This document shows, one piece after another, positions 23,793-33,101 of a stretch of 64,000 nt of DNA. Each line of letters opens with the position of its first letter. Within the stretch, counting starts at the first letter, position 1. A model generated the notes under the pieces. It was not told the DNA's origin and did no database searches. It was given only the letters and a program-made list of their open reading frames with translations. Both the position numbers and the translations under genes were made by a program. Source of the stretch: Mucilaginibacter gossypiicola (lineage in GTDB: Bacteria; Bacteroidota; Bacteroidia; Sphingobacteriales; Sphingobacteriaceae); assembly GCF_900110105.1 (NCBI RefSeq), contig NZ_FOCL01000013.1, positions 104,677-168,676 of the forward strand, in the 5' to 3' direction.

Positions 23793-26081
23793 TTACCAGC
23801 TTGAGCGGAATATTTTATGTGCACCAGATGCATTATAGGCACTGATATAGATCCATGAGCCTAATTCTATACCGCCTAAGGTGTAACCGGCGGGCAATGC
23901 AAAGCTTTTAAAAGTAGTGCCATCATTTGTTGATAAATTGAAAGTTCTGCTGCCATAAGCCACACGTAAGCCGGCTGTTTTTACAACATTACATGCTTCA
24001 TTGCTCACCAGGGTCCAGAACTCACCTTGATACATAGATCTATACAAACGTTGATTGGCTATGCCTGGAGTTGATACAGGACTAAAAGCGCAATAAACAC
24101 TATAGTCAGTTATCTTGAAGAAGTCTTTGTAACCTTCGTCGAAATGGTAGATCCCGGTAAAAGAACTGTTTGAAGGATACCAGGATGTCCCTTTATCAAT
24201 TGACGTGTAAAATTTAGTAGCGTTGTGCGATGCGGTGTTTTTAGCAGTATCAATAGCGAACATATACTTGCTGCCGGGAAAACTAATAAAGTAATCCAAT
24301 TGAGTGGGTTGGGAATTGGTTGTCGCGGTCCATACTCCCCCTGCATTTAATGAAGTGTACGCAGTTGAGCCGGAAACCAGCATAAGCCTTTCGCTGGTGC
24401 TTACAATGCCGGTGAAGCCTTTATCCGGATTGCTTTTATCCGGCTTAAGTTTTATCCAGTTTATACCGTCGGTTGATTTGGCTACACCAAGGTTGCTGGT
24501 TACATAGAATGCCGTTCCGTCCTGGCTTAATAAGTTAATCACCAGTTTTTTACTTTTGTTAAAAGGCAGGTTGTTATAAACGTTGGTGAATGTTTGGTTG
24601 TCACTACTGTAATAAAGATAGGCGGAGTTTAGACTGCCGGTGAATAATAAACCAGTCCTCAATGAGGCCATTTGATTAATGTTTTGAAGGCTTGAAGAAG
24701 AATAGATTTCCTGCCATTGAATATTAGGATATGGCTCGTTAACAGTAAACGGCGCATTATCAGTTGATGTTTTGCCGCTAACAGTTACTGTAACCCTGCC
24801 GGAAGTAACACCCTGGGGGACAATTACCTTTAGGTTAGTTCCTGTTGCGGTAAGTACATTTGCCTGTATTCCGTTAAATCTTACAATGTTGGCAGCTGGT
24901 GTACCGGCAAAATAATATCCTTGAATAATGATCGTGTCGCCGGTCCTTCCCTGGTAAGGCAAAAGGAATTGTACCTGCGGAGTGTTCAGGTAAGTAAATA
25001 CCGGGCCTGTAACTGGAGCAGACGAACCTACGGCAACCGTTACGTTACCTGTTGAGCCATCCAACGCCGCTTTAACCTTAATTTTTGTTGGGGTTGCCGA
25101 AATTACAACAGCTCCTGCATTGTTAAAGCGAACTCTGTTGCCGTCAATTGAGCTGTTGAAATTGGTCCCGTTAATGGTAACAGTATCGCCGGCCCTGCCG
25201 CTGGTTGGGCTGATTGAAGTTATTGTTGCCGGCGATGAAATTGTAAATACCGGTCCGGTTATTACCTCATTGTCTTTTACTTTTAAGGTTACTACACCTG
25301 TTGTTGCCCCGGTGGGTACTATTACTTTAATAATGGTAGCTGTAGCCGATGCAACTCTTGCATCGGTGCCATTAAATTTTACAACATTGTCTGTTAAGAT
25401 GGTACTGTAATTAGTACCGGTAATGGAAACCGTATCAGCAACGTATCCGCTTAGCGGACTTATATTTTCAATAGTTGGTTTGCTTACAACAGGTGTTGGA
25501 TCGGTGATTTGTGATTTTGGTTTTGTATTGGTTGTGAAATCGTTTATGGTGTATGAGCCGGTGGCTGTGAATGATTTACCTGCAGCGTCCATAAAAGTAA
25601 CATTGAATTTTATGGTAGCTGTATTACCGCTTAAAGAAACAGTGATACTCCCGGAAACAGCATAATAAGTATTGCCTCCGCTGATATATTGCACATAGCT
25701 TTGTACTACGGAGTTAGTAACAGCATTGACTTTTAAACGAGGGTTGCCGGGATTTGAAGACGTGCCGGTTTTTTTGTTGATAACAGCAGTCCCGGATTTA
25801 AAATCGTTAACAAAAAACATGATTTTGCTTCCATTGGTGTTTAACGTTGCCGTGGTGAGCAGGGCATTTATATCGTCGCCACTTGTGTTGTAGTAAATTG
25901 AAGAAAAATTAGTAGCATCAAATGCATAATCAGTGTCATCAATTTTTGCGGTAAAATCTGCTGTAGGCTTGGTTGTTATATCATCTTCTGGTTTTTTGTA
26001 TTTGGAGCAGGATACGCCTAATACAACAAGTAAAAGCAAAAGACATGAAGCTTTGAAATAGGTTTGTAGAGATATATTCAT
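23793..26081 (-). CDS. IPT/TIG-repeat surface lipoprotein with C-terminal propeller-like domain
   Basis: 762 residues. Lipobox LGVSC (Cys about 25) followed by an acidic KKPEDD stretch, as in surface-exposed Bacteroidota lipoproteins. Residues about 40-185 form a beta domain that includes a GSYTINDF end. Three IPT/TIG repeats follow (about 200-285, 285-370, 370-455), each beginning with a P-x-SGxxGDT(V/I)xIxG pattern. The C-terminal about 300 residues contain repeated SxDGxxW and TSxxxGxxW motifs as in BNR/sialidase-like propellers. It is likely an adhesion or glycan-facing protein; ligand unknown. Confidence 0.82.
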   Translation of the reverse strand: MNISLQTYFKASCLLLLLVVLGVSCSKYKKPEDDITTKPTADFTAKIDDTDYAFDATNFSSIYYNTSGDDINALLTTATLNTNGSKIMFFVNDFKSGTAVINKKTGTSSNPGNPRLKVNAVTNSVVQSYVQYISGGNTYYAVSGSITVSLSGNTATIKFNVTFMDAAGKSFTATGSYTINDFTTNTKPKSQITDPTPVVSKPTIENISPLSGYVADTVSITGTNYSTILTDNVVKFNGTDARVASATATIIKVIVPTGATTGVVTLKVKDNEVITGPVFTISSPATITSISPTSGRAGDTVTINGTNFNSSIDGNRVRFNNAGAVVISATPTKIKVKAALDGSTGNVTVAVGSSAPVTGPVFTYLNTPQVQFLLPYQGRTGDTIIIQGYYFAGTPAANIVRFNGIQANVLTATGTNLKVIVPQGVTSGRVTVTVSGKTSTDNAPFTVNEPYPNIQWQEIYSSSSLQNINQMASLRTGLLFTGSLNSAYLYYSSDNQTFTNVYNNLPFNKSKKLVINLLSQDGTAFYVTSNLGVAKSTDGINWIKLKPDKSNPDKGFTGIVSTSERLMLVSGSTAYTSLNAGGVWTATTNSQPTQLDYFISFPGSKYMFAIDTAKNTASHNATKFYTSIDKGTSWYPSNSSFTGIYHFDEGYKDFFKITDYSVYCAFSPVSTPGIANQRLYRSMYQGEFWTLVSNEACNVVKTAGLRVAYGSRTFNLSTNDGTTFKSFALPAGYTLGGIELGSWIYISAYNASGAHKIFRSSW

Positions 26082-26201
26082 ATTTGTGATATTTCGATAA
26101 CTAATAAGGGTTAGGTTGGCAATCTTTGGGAAGATTACCGCAACTATTTAAATACAAATAGCTGATATTGCTTATGATACGTAAAAGCGCGGACACATGT
26201 T

Positions 26202-26247
26202 ACAAGAGCAAAGCGTACCGAAGGTGTATTGTACGCTTTGCTCTTGT
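26202..26247. repeat. 17-bp perfect inverted repeat downstream of uvrA
   Basis: Arms 26202-26218 and 26231-26247 (ACAAGAGCAAAGCGTAC and complement), 12-nt loop. It is 49 nt after the uvrA stop and lacks a T-tract on the minus strand. It may be a factor-dependent or processing hairpin at the end of uvrA. Confidence 0.65.
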
Positions 26248-26295
26248 GTTGGTAAGTATATTTTACAGAAATTTAATTAAGATATAATATTGATG

Positions 26296-29190
26296 TTAAT
26301 CATCAAATCGCTCTTTTAAGAACTTGCCGGTGTAGCTATCCTTTTGTTTCAAAAGATCCTCGGGTACACCTTCAAATACAACTTTGCCACCACGGTCGCC
26401 ACCTTCAGGGCCGATGTCTATCACCCAGTCGGCACACTTGATCACATCCATATTATGCTCAATAACAATAATTGTATTGCCATGATCAAGCAATGCATCA
26501 AATGATTTCAATAGTTTTTTAATATCAGCAAAGTGCAGGCCGGTAGTAGGCTCATCAAAAATAAACAGCGTTTTATTGGTGTTATTGCCTTTTACCAGGA
26601 ATGATGCCAGCTTGATGCGCTGCGCCTCACCACCCGATAAGGTATTTGACGACTGTCCCAATTGTACATATCCCAGGCCAACATCAACCAGTGGTTTTAT
26701 TTTAGCAATGATCTTAGGTTCTTTGGCAAAAAACTCAACAGCTTCATCAATGGTCATGTTCAGGATATCCGATACATTTTTTTCTTTGTACTGGATATCT
26801 AAAATATGCTGCTTGAAACGATGGCCTCCACAGGTTTCGCAGGTAAGGAAGATATCGGCCATAAACTGCATCTCTATCTTAACTTCACCTTCACCCTGGC
26901 AAACATCACAGCGACCGCCTTCAACGTTAAATGAAAACGCAGATGGTTTTAACCCCGCAGCTTTTGCTGCCGGTTGGCCGGCATACAGGTTACGGATTTC
27001 ATCCCAGGCTTTAACATAGGTGACCGGGTTTGAGCGTGATGAGCGGCCTATCGGGTTTTGATCAACCAGTTCAACCTGTTCAATTTTGCCGTAATCGCCG
27101 TCAATGGCATCGTATGAACCTGTTTGCTCGCCCGAATAATTGCCCAATGCTTTTTGAACAGCAGGGGCAAGGATCCGTTTTACCAAACTGGTTTTACCTG
27201 AGCCAGATACACCGGTAACAACAGTTAGCACACCTAACGGGAACTTGGCATTTACATGCTTAAGATTGTTTTCGCGCGCGCCTTTTATTTCAATAAAATC
27301 ATGCCATTTGCGGCGGCTTGCGGGGATGGCTATCTCCTCCCGGCCGCTCAGGTATTTGCCGGTTAAGCTTTTATCATCCTTTATAATTTCATTATAAGTG
27401 CCGGTGAAAACCAGTTCGCCACCATGGGTACCGGCTTCTGGGCCAATATCTATGATATGGTCTGCTGCTTTCATAATCTCTTCCTCGTGCTCAACAACCA
27501 ATACAGTGTTGCCTACATCGCGGAGAGATTTTAATACGGTGATCAATCGTTGGGTATCGCGGGGGTGTAAACCGATACTTGGTTCATCCAATACATAAAC
27601 CGAACCTACAAGGCTGCTGCCTAATGAGGTAGCCAGGTTAATACGCTGCGATTCGCCACCCGATAATGTGTTGGATAAACGGTTGAGCGTTAAATAGCTC
27701 AAACCTACATCATTTAAAAAGCCAAGGCGGTTAGTTATTTCCATCAGCAGGCGTTTGCCAATTTTGGCATCGGTTTCGCTCAGTTCAAGTGATTTAAAAA
27801 ACTCGAATGCTTTATCCAATGGCATCAATACCACGTCGGTAATTGATTTTTCGCTGATCTTTACATAGGATGCATCTATCCGTAAACGGCTGCCCTTACA
27901 TTCCGGGCAGGTGGTTTTGCCTCTGTATCGCGATAGCAAAACACGATACTGGATCTTGTATGTTTGCTCTTCCATCTCCTTGAAAAACTCATCAAGGCCA
28001 CGGAAAAACTTATTACCAGTCCAAAGCAGTCGTTGTTCTTTTTCGGTTAGCTGGTTATATTGACGATGGATAGGGAAGTCGAACTTTAAGGCATGTCTTA
28101 CCAGTGCATCGTTCCATTCGCGCATTTTTTCACCGCGCCATGGGGCAATAGCACCCTCGTAAATGGATTTGCTTTTATCTGGTATTACCAAATCTTCATC
28201 AATGCCAATTACCTTGCCGTAACCTTCGCATTTTTTGCAGGCACCGTAAGGGTTATTAAAGCTGAAGAAGTTTGGAGTTGGCTCCTCAAACTTAAGCCCG
28301 TCAAGCTCAAAACGGTCGCAAAAAAAGCGCTCGTGCTCGGTATCTTCGTCGGGGGCCTGGAAACGCACAAAGCAATCGCCTTTGCCTTCAAAAAAAGCAG
28401 TTTGTATGGAGTCGCCTAAACGGCTAACGGTTTCATCTTCTACATTTTTGGTAACACGGTCAACAACAATGCGTACAACAGTTTGCTGATCGGCCTCTGT
28501 AGTTTCTACTATAGCTTTTTTTGCTTTAGTCTTCTTGATTTCAACTACAGGCTCGGCGGCCATCAAAGGAACGTTTTCTACCGTTTCGTCCTCTAACAAT
28601 GATTCGATGCGTGAAAGCTTACCATTATATTCAACACGCACAAAACCTTTTTGCATCAGCACCGCAAGCTCCTCTTTAAGGCTCCGGTTATTGTGCGGGT
28701 GCAATGGGGCAAGGATGGTTACCTGGGTTTCATTGGGCAACGAAAGCACAAAGTTCACCACATCGGTAACCGAATCTTTTTTTACAATGTTGCCCGAAAT
28801 GGGCGAGATGGTTTTACCGATACGTGAAAAAAGCAACTTCAGGTAATCGTAAATTTCGGTTGATGTACCAACGGTTGAGCGTGGGTTTGAGGTAATTACC
28901 TTTTGCTCAATGGCTATGGCAGGTGCAATACCTTTAATATAATCAACATCAGGCTTATTCATACGGCCCAGGAACTGGCGGGCGTATGATGAAAGGCTTT
29001 CCACATAGCGGCGCTGGCCTTCGGCATATAAAGTATCGAAAGCGAGCGATGATTTGCCCGAGCCCGACATGCCTGTAACCACCACCAGTTTATTTTTGGG
29101 GATAGCCACATCAAGGTTTTTAAGGTTGTGTACCCTTGCGCCTTTTATGATAATATGTTTTTGCGGATCTTTTTCTGCTTCTTTACTCAT
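26296..29190 (-). CDS. uvrA: Excinuclease ABC subunit A
   Basis: 964 residues, normal for UvrA. The first ATPase has Walker A GMSGSGKSSLAFDTLY followed by the conserved QRRYVESLSSYARQFLG; the second has GVSGSGKTSLV. Both LSGGE signatures (NTLSGGESQRINLA and NTLSGGEAQRIKLA) and both Walker B/His switches (VLDEPSIGLHPRD, IFDEPTTGLHFAD) are present. Zinc-binding CxxC pairs occur in CKKCEGYG, CPECKGS, CDVCQGEG and CETCGGH. The protein recognises bulky DNA lesions with UvrB in nucleotide excision repair. It is monocistronic. The UvrB-interaction region has an insertion rich in Lys/Glu (around 215-240), common in this phylum. Confidence 0.98.
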   Translation of the reverse strand: MSKEAEKDPQKHIIIKGARVHNLKNLDVAIPKNKLVVVTGMSGSGKSSLAFDTLYAEGQRRYVESLSSYARQFLGRMNKPDVDYIKGIAPAIAIEQKVITSNPRSTVGTSTEIYDYLKLLFSRIGKTISPISGNIVKKDSVTDVVNFVLSLPNETQVTILAPLHPHNNRSLKEELAVLMQKGFVRVEYNGKLSRIESLLEDETVENVPLMAAEPVVEIKKTKAKKAIVETTEADQQTVVRIVVDRVTKNVEDETVSRLGDSIQTAFFEGKGDCFVRFQAPDEDTEHERFFCDRFELDGLKFEEPTPNFFSFNNPYGACKKCEGYGKVIGIDEDLVIPDKSKSIYEGAIAPWRGEKMREWNDALVRHALKFDFPIHRQYNQLTEKEQRLLWTGNKFFRGLDEFFKEMEEQTYKIQYRVLLSRYRGKTTCPECKGSRLRIDASYVKISEKSITDVVLMPLDKAFEFFKSLELSETDAKIGKRLLMEITNRLGFLNDVGLSYLTLNRLSNTLSGGESQRINLATSLGSSLVGSVYVLDEPSIGLHPRDTQRLITVLKSLRDVGNTVLVVEHEEEIMKAADHIIDIGPEAGTHGGELVFTGTYNEIIKDDKSLTGKYLSGREEIAIPASRRKWHDFIEIKGARENNLKHVNAKFPLGVLTVVTGVSGSGKTSLVKRILAPAVQKALGNYSGEQTGSYDAIDGDYGKIEQVELVDQNPIGRSSRSNPVTYVKAWDEIRNLYAGQPAAKAAGLKPSAFSFNVEGGRCDVCQGEGEVKIEMQFMADIFLTCETCGGHRFKQHILDIQYKEKNVSDILNMTIDEAVEFFAKEPKIIAKIKPLVDVGLGYVQLGQSSNTLSGGEAQRIKLASFLVKGNNTNKTLFIFDEPTTGLHFADIKKLLKSFDALLDHGNTIIVIEHNMDVIKCADWVIDIGPEGGDRGGKVVFEGVPEDLLKQKDSYTGKFLKERFDD

Positions 29191-29694
29191 TCTGTTGCAT
29201 TAGTTCATCGTTCATGGTTGATAGATCATAGCTTGTTTGTGAGGTTTACAACAAATAAAATACCATGAACTATGATCCGTTATCCATGAACTTTTTGCGA
29301 ATGCAAAAATCCTAAAAAATTTAGCAGAATCCAAATGAGTTTTGATTGTTTATTGGATTAAACTACGTGAGATATTGGAGTTTACAGTTGGCTGACTTTT
29401 GAAAGTTTAATGTTGTTTTAACAACTACTTTTTAAAAAATTTATTTTGGTGAATGATTAAACCTTCGGTATTAAAAGTCAGTCTAAAGAGAGCTAACCAA
29501 ATAAATGATTGTTTATTCACTGGTTTTGCCGATTAAATAGTAAAGTTGAGCTTTTAAAAAAAAATTTATTTGTTTTTTTGCCAATAATTTATTTTATTTG
29601 GAGAAACAAATCTTTAACCCCTAAGGAGCACGCTATAGAATACACTTTACTTTAAAAGGTTTTAACTAAAAATTAAGTTTAAGTAGTACTTTCT
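29191..29694. other. Long divergent intergenic region between uvrA and the sigma factor gene
   Basis: 504 nt with no gene. Bases 29206-29295 hold a short-word repeat with complementary words (GTTCATGGT at 29209, CCATGAAC at 29263 and 29284; GATCATAG and CTATGATC) able to form a hairpin. The remaining 400 nt are very AT-rich. No clear promoter consensus for either gene could be assigned. Confidence 0.5.
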
Positions 29695-30279
29695 ATGGAT
29701 TTTCAATTGAAAAGTGATCAGGATCTAATCCATCTTTACGTAGCCGGCGACGAAGCCGGTTTAGTAGAATTGATAAGGCGTTACCAATCAAAAATATATA
29801 CCTCAATTTACCTGCTGGTAAAAGATGAATACCTTGCTGAAGATATTTTTCAGGATGCATTTATAAAGGTGATCAATACCCTTAAAGCCGGTAAATATAA
29901 CGAAGAAGGTAAATTTTTGCCCTGGGTAACCCGTATTGCACATAACCTGGTGATTGACCATTTTCGCCGTGAAAAACGTGCGCCAATGATCAGCAATGGC
30001 GATGATTTTGACATTTTTGAAGTACTTGGCAACTACGATGAAAGTACCGAAGATAAAATGGTAAGGGATCAAACCCATAAAGACCTTAAAGCGCTGATTC
30101 AGTTGCTTCCGTCCGAACAGAAGGAGGTACTCATTATGCGCCACTTTGGTGATATGAGCTTTAAAGAGATTGCCGACATTACCGATGTAAGTATCAATAC
30201 TGCACTTGGCCGTATGCGTTATGCGCTTAACAATCTGCGCAAAATGATGCAGAGCAAGGAGCTTAGTCTCAAAAATTAA
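29695..30279 (+). CDS. RNA polymerase sigma factor, ECF type (sigma-70 family)
   Basis: 194 residues. Region 2 is at about 23-95 with DEYLAEDIFQDAFIKVINTL and the DNA-melting segment FLPWVTRIAHNLVIDHFRRE. Region 4 is at about 135-185 with LPSEQKEVLIMRHFGDMSFK followed by the helix-turn-helix EIADITDVSINTALGRMRYA. It directs RNA polymerase to a dedicated promoter set. No anti-sigma factor is fused or clearly adjacent; the next gene is a 64-residue unknown after a strong terminator. Its position between uvrA, nth and recA hints at stress response, which is inference. Confidence 0.93.
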   Translation: MDFQLKSDQDLIHLYVAGDEAGLVELIRRYQSKIYTSIYLLVKDEYLAEDIFQDAFIKVINTLKAGKYNEEGKFLPWVTRIAHNLVIDHFRREKRAPMISNGDDFDIFEVLGNYDESTEDKMVRDQTHKDLKALIQLLPSEQKEVLIMRHFGDMSFKEIADITDVSINTALGRMRYALNNLRKMMQSKELSLKN

Positions 30280-30299
30280 GGTTAACCAAACCTATATAA

Positions 30300-30358
30300 A
30301 AGGTTAGCGTATTATTGTTTAGGTTAAATTGAACAATAATATGCTAACCTTATTTTTT
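30300..30358 (+). terminator. Strong long-stem terminator of the sigma factor gene
   Basis: Arms 30300-30319 and 30332-30351 form a 20-bp stem with one mismatch (GTTAGCGTATTATTGTT against its complement), followed by ATTTTTT. It separates the sigma gene from the small gene at 30543. Confidence 0.88.
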
Positions 30359-30542
30359 GTCCCAAATTTTGATAAGTTTTCATTAACTGTTGATATAAAG
30401 TCGCTTACTGTTGCAAAAGCGTGATCCCGGCCTCTCAGGCCTGAATTTCTCGAAATAAAAATTTCATTTAATTTTCATTTAACAAAATATTATCTTTAAG
30501 CCACCGTTATAAACCATATAAAAATTATAGTAAAATAAGCTT

Positions 30543-30737
30543 ATGGATGAAACCTTTACAAAAACGTTGAATGCATTAGCTAACGAAGCTGAAATGAACA
30601 GGAATGCACAAGAAAATTTGGACGCCGACGAAGTGATTTTTTACAATTCAATTCGTATTGATTTAGACCTGCTGATCAGGAAACCTAAAGTGCAAACCAT
30701 ACACCAGATCCTGGATTATTCAAAAAGCTTACGTTAG
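30543..30737 (+). CDS. Small conserved-type hypothetical protein
   Basis: 64 residues, acidic N-terminal helix (TLNALANEAEMNRNAQENLD), then FYNSIRIDLDLLIRKPKVQT and a basic C-terminus. No signal peptide and no membrane segment. I do not recognise a family. The coding case rests on a clean ATG, amphipathic helix pattern and isolation between the sigma factor and nth genes. Size and charge would allow a protein-binding partner such as an anti-sigma-like peptide, but nothing in the sequence shows it. Confidence 0.55.
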   Translation: MDETFTKTLNALANEAEMNRNAQENLDADEVIFYNSIRIDLDLLIRKPKVQTIHQILDYSKSLR

Positions 30738-30752
30738 TATTTATTGCAGATT

Positions 30753-30985
30753 CCCCCACTGGTTCATAGATCATAATTGTTGAGAAGGTTGCCGATGCGA
30801 ATCGTAAGAGCCGAAACCCAATGAATGATTTATGAACCTTTCTATTTTAAAAGCGGTTCAGTAGTTCACTGATTCATTCGTTCATTGGTGAAAAGTTTGA
30901 TAATTTTGACGCTTAGTTTAGTATGGATCGTTCTATTCATAACAATAAGCAAGGCACCAATAAACTAATGAACAAATGAACCAGT
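30753..30985. repeat. Short-word repeat with complementary ends upstream of nth
   Basis: The words GGTTCAT, GTTCATTGG and ATTCATTCGTTCATT on the left and AATGAAC, AATGAACC and CAGTGAAC on the right make the region potentially fold; CACTGGTTCAT near 30757 and ATGAACCAGTG near 30975 are exact complements. TAATTTTG at 30901-30908 in the middle could be an nth promoter element. Confidence 0.45.
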
Positions 30986-30990
30986 GAACT

Positions 30991-31749
30991 ATGTTAAAAG
31001 CCGAACGCTACCGCCATTTTGTTGATTATTTTTCTAAAAACCAGCCTAATCCGGTTACCGAACTTCATTATAATAATCCATTTCAGTTATTGGTGGCTGT
31101 GATACTTTCGGCACAGTGTACCGATAAGCGCATTAACCAGGTAACACCTGCACTATTTGAACGTTTCCCTACCGCGCAGGACCTGGCCGCGGCAACATCC
31201 GACGAGGTTTTCTCATACATCCGTTCTGTAAGTTATCCTAATAACAAGGCCAAACACCTGGTGGGTATGGGTAAAATGCTTATAGAGGTTTTTAACGGTG
31301 AAGTACCTGCTGGGATAGAAAATCTGCAGAAGCTTCCTGGTGTAGGCCGTAAAACAGCCAATGTTATTGCCTCGGTGATTTTTGAAGAACCCGCTATGGC
31401 AGTTGATACACATGTTTTTAGGGTGGCTAACCGCATTGGTTTAACCAATAATGCCCGTACGCCGCTGGCTGTTGAAAAGCAACTGGTTCAAAATATTCCC
31501 AAAGAGTATATAGCGGTGGCGCACCACTGGCTGATACTACATGGCCGGTACATTTGTTTGGCACGTAGCCCTAAGTGTGATGTTTGTCCGCTTACCTGGT
31601 TTTGCCGGTATTATGAGCGTAACAATACAGAAGCCGCGCTGCAAAGGGCAGAAGCTGCTAAAATTAAAAAAGCCAAAGAAGCTAAAAAGAAAAAAGAGCT
31701 TAATACTATAGCTAAGGAGTTAAAGAAGAGGAGTGTTAAGGAAGGTTGA
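30991..31749 (+). CDS. nth: Endonuclease III (with Lys-rich C-terminal tail)
   Basis: 252 residues, about 35-40 longer than typical bacterial Nth. The helix-hairpin-helix LPGVGRKTANV holds the catalytic Lys121, with Asp139 in AVDTHVFRVANR. The 4Fe-4S ligands are Cys189-x6-Cys196-x2-Cys199-x5-Cys205. It removes oxidised pyrimidines from DNA and cuts at the resulting abasic site (base excision repair). The extra C-terminus (residues about 210-252) is Ala/Lys/Glu-rich and may add DNA affinity (inference). The TGA stop lies inside a short-word repeat. Confidence 0.96.
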   Translation: MLKAERYRHFVDYFSKNQPNPVTELHYNNPFQLLVAVILSAQCTDKRINQVTPALFERFPTAQDLAAATSDEVFSYIRSVSYPNNKAKHLVGMGKMLIEVFNGEVPAGIENLQKLPGVGRKTANVIASVIFEEPAMAVDTHVFRVANRIGLTNNARTPLAVEKQLVQNIPKEYIAVAHHWLILHGRYICLARSPKCDVCPLTWFCRYYERNNTEAALQRAEAAKIKKAKEAKKKKELNTIAKELKKRSVKEG

Positions 31750-31836
31750 TTGGGTGAGTGGTTGATTAAGTGAATGGTTATTATATTTACTTAATACAAC
31801 CTAATCAACTAATTCACCCAATCAACCACTCACTTA
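31745..31836. repeat. Short-word inverted repeat over the nth stop codon
   Basis: The left arm 31754-31774 and right arm 31813-31833 form a 21-bp stem with two mismatches (GTGAGTGGTTGATTAAGTGA against its partner). The stop codon of nth (31747-31749) is part of the repeat. It probably terminates nth transcription. Related words occur at 41606-41640, 45694-45757 and 45950-45975. Confidence 0.65.
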
Positions 31837-31842
31837 AATAAT

Positions 31843-31887
31843 AATTACTAAAAAAATTAGTAATTATAAAAAATGTAATTATATTTG
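31843..31887 (+). promoter_or_regulatory. recA promoter region with 9-bp dyad and -7 element
   Basis: TATATTTG at 31880-31887 fits TAnnTTTG, 18 nt before the recA ATG. An inverted repeat AATTACTAA-N5-TTAGTAATT (31843-31865) lies in the -33 region, and GTAATTAT occurs twice (31860, 31875). A repressor such as LexA would bind here in an SOS-regulated recA, but no LexA-box consensus for this group is confirmed from the sequence. Confidence 0.5.
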
Positions 31888-31904
31888 CTTAAGAAAATAA
31901 AACG

Positions 31905-32924
31905 ATGGCTAATACAGATAAAAACAGCGATAAATTAAAGGCATTACAGCTTACGTTAGATAAGCTGGAAAAATCATACGGTAAGGGCACCATCATGAAA
32001 CTGGGCGAATCCGTAGTGGAGCAAACTGAGGTTATATCAACAGGCTCATTAGGCCTTGATATTGCTTTAGGCGTTAATGGCTTACCTAAAGGCAGGATCA
32101 TTGAGATCTACGGTCCGGAATCATCGGGTAAAACAACCCTGGCTATTCATGCTATTGCCGAATCGCAAAAAAATGGTGGTATTGCCGCGTTTATTGATGC
32201 AGAGCATGCTTTCGACCGCTTTTATGCCAAAAAATTAGGAGTAGATGTCGAAAACCTGCTGATCTCTCAACCGGATAATGGTGAGCAGGCACTGGAAATT
32301 GCTGATAACCTGATCCGCTCGGGTGCTATTGATATTTTAGTTATCGACTCTGTTGCGGCGTTGGTTCCTAAAGCCGAGATAGAAGGTGAAATGGGCGATT
32401 CAAAAATGGGCTTGCATGCACGTTTAATGTCACAGGCGCTACGTAAGTTAACCGGTACCATCAGCAAAACCGGATGCTGCTGTATTTTCATTAACCAGCT
32501 GCGCGATAAGATTGGTGTTATGTTTGGTAACCCTGAAACTACAACCGGTGGTAACGCATTGAAATTTTATGCTTCGGTACGTTTGGATGTACGCCGGATC
32601 TCACAGATTAAAGATACTGATGAGGTTTCTGGTAACCGTGTAAAAGTTAAGATAGTTAAAAATAAAGTTGCACCTCCGTTCCGAGTAGCCGAATTTGATA
32701 TCATGTTTGGAGAAGGTATTTCAAAGGCTGGTGAGATCATTGACCTGGGTGTTGAATATAACATCATTAAAAAAGCAGGTTCATGGTTTAGCTATGGCGA
32801 AACCCGCTTAGGCCAGGGCCGCGATGCTGTTAAACAACTGATCCTGGATAACCCTGAACTACAGGAAGAATTGGAAAATAAGATCAAAGAAACAGTTACC
32901 GGCGAAAGCATGGAAGAAGTGTAA
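31905..32924 (+). CDS. recA: Recombinase RecA
   Basis: 339 residues, typical length. Walker A GPESSGKTTLAIHAIAE, the conserved IDAEHAFDRFYAKKLG, NLLISQPDNGEQALEI, Walker B ILVIDSVAALVPKAEIEGE, loop L1/L2 region MGLHARLMSQALRKLTGTI and FINQLRDKIGVMFGNPETTT are all present. It forms filaments on single-stranded DNA for homologous recombination and SOS signalling. It is monocistronic with its own promoter and a clear terminator. The C-terminus is acidic (ENKIKETVTGESMEEV), normal for RecA. Confidence 0.98.
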   Translation: MANTDKNSDKLKALQLTLDKLEKSYGKGTIMKLGESVVEQTEVISTGSLGLDIALGVNGLPKGRIIEIYGPESSGKTTLAIHAIAESQKNGGIAAFIDAEHAFDRFYAKKLGVDVENLLISQPDNGEQALEIADNLIRSGAIDILVIDSVAALVPKAEIEGEMGDSKMGLHARLMSQALRKLTGTISKTGCCCIFINQLRDKIGVMFGNPETTTGGNALKFYASVRLDVRRISQIKDTDEVSGNRVKVKIVKNKVAPPFRVAEFDIMFGEGISKAGEIIDLGVEYNIIKKAGSWFSYGETRLGQGRDAVKQLILDNPELQEELENKIKETVTGESMEEV

Positions 32925-32978
32925 GCTGTATTGCTACAATTTTAAAAGTGATTTAAATCTATCTACCTATGAGAAGAG

Positions 32979-33003
32979 GCTCCCTGCAAGGGGAGCTTTT
33001 TTT
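32979..33003 (+). terminator. recA terminator
   Basis: GCTCCC (32979-32984) and GGGAGC (32991-32996) flank a 6-nt loop and are followed by seven T, 55 nt after the recA stop. Confidence 0.88.
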
Positions 33004-33011
33004 ATAAGTAT

Positions 33012-33071
33012 CTGCCGCGGGTTTAGCGCAGCGTAACCCGCGGTGTAGCATCATTTAAGCTTCCAGCTTAA
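33012..33071. repeat. Left 60-bp inverted end of RAYT element (REP-like)
   Basis: An 85% match (51/60) to the reverse complement of 33646-33705. It holds two hairpins: CCGCGGGTT/AACCCGCGG around TAGCGCAGCGT, and TTAAGCT/AGCTTAA. Changes between the two ends keep the first stem paired (a G-C pair becomes A-T at one position, and a C to T change keeps a G-U pair). Confidence 0.85.
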
Positions 33072-33101
33072 ATAAATAATTAAATCTAAATCTGAAAATC
33101 C

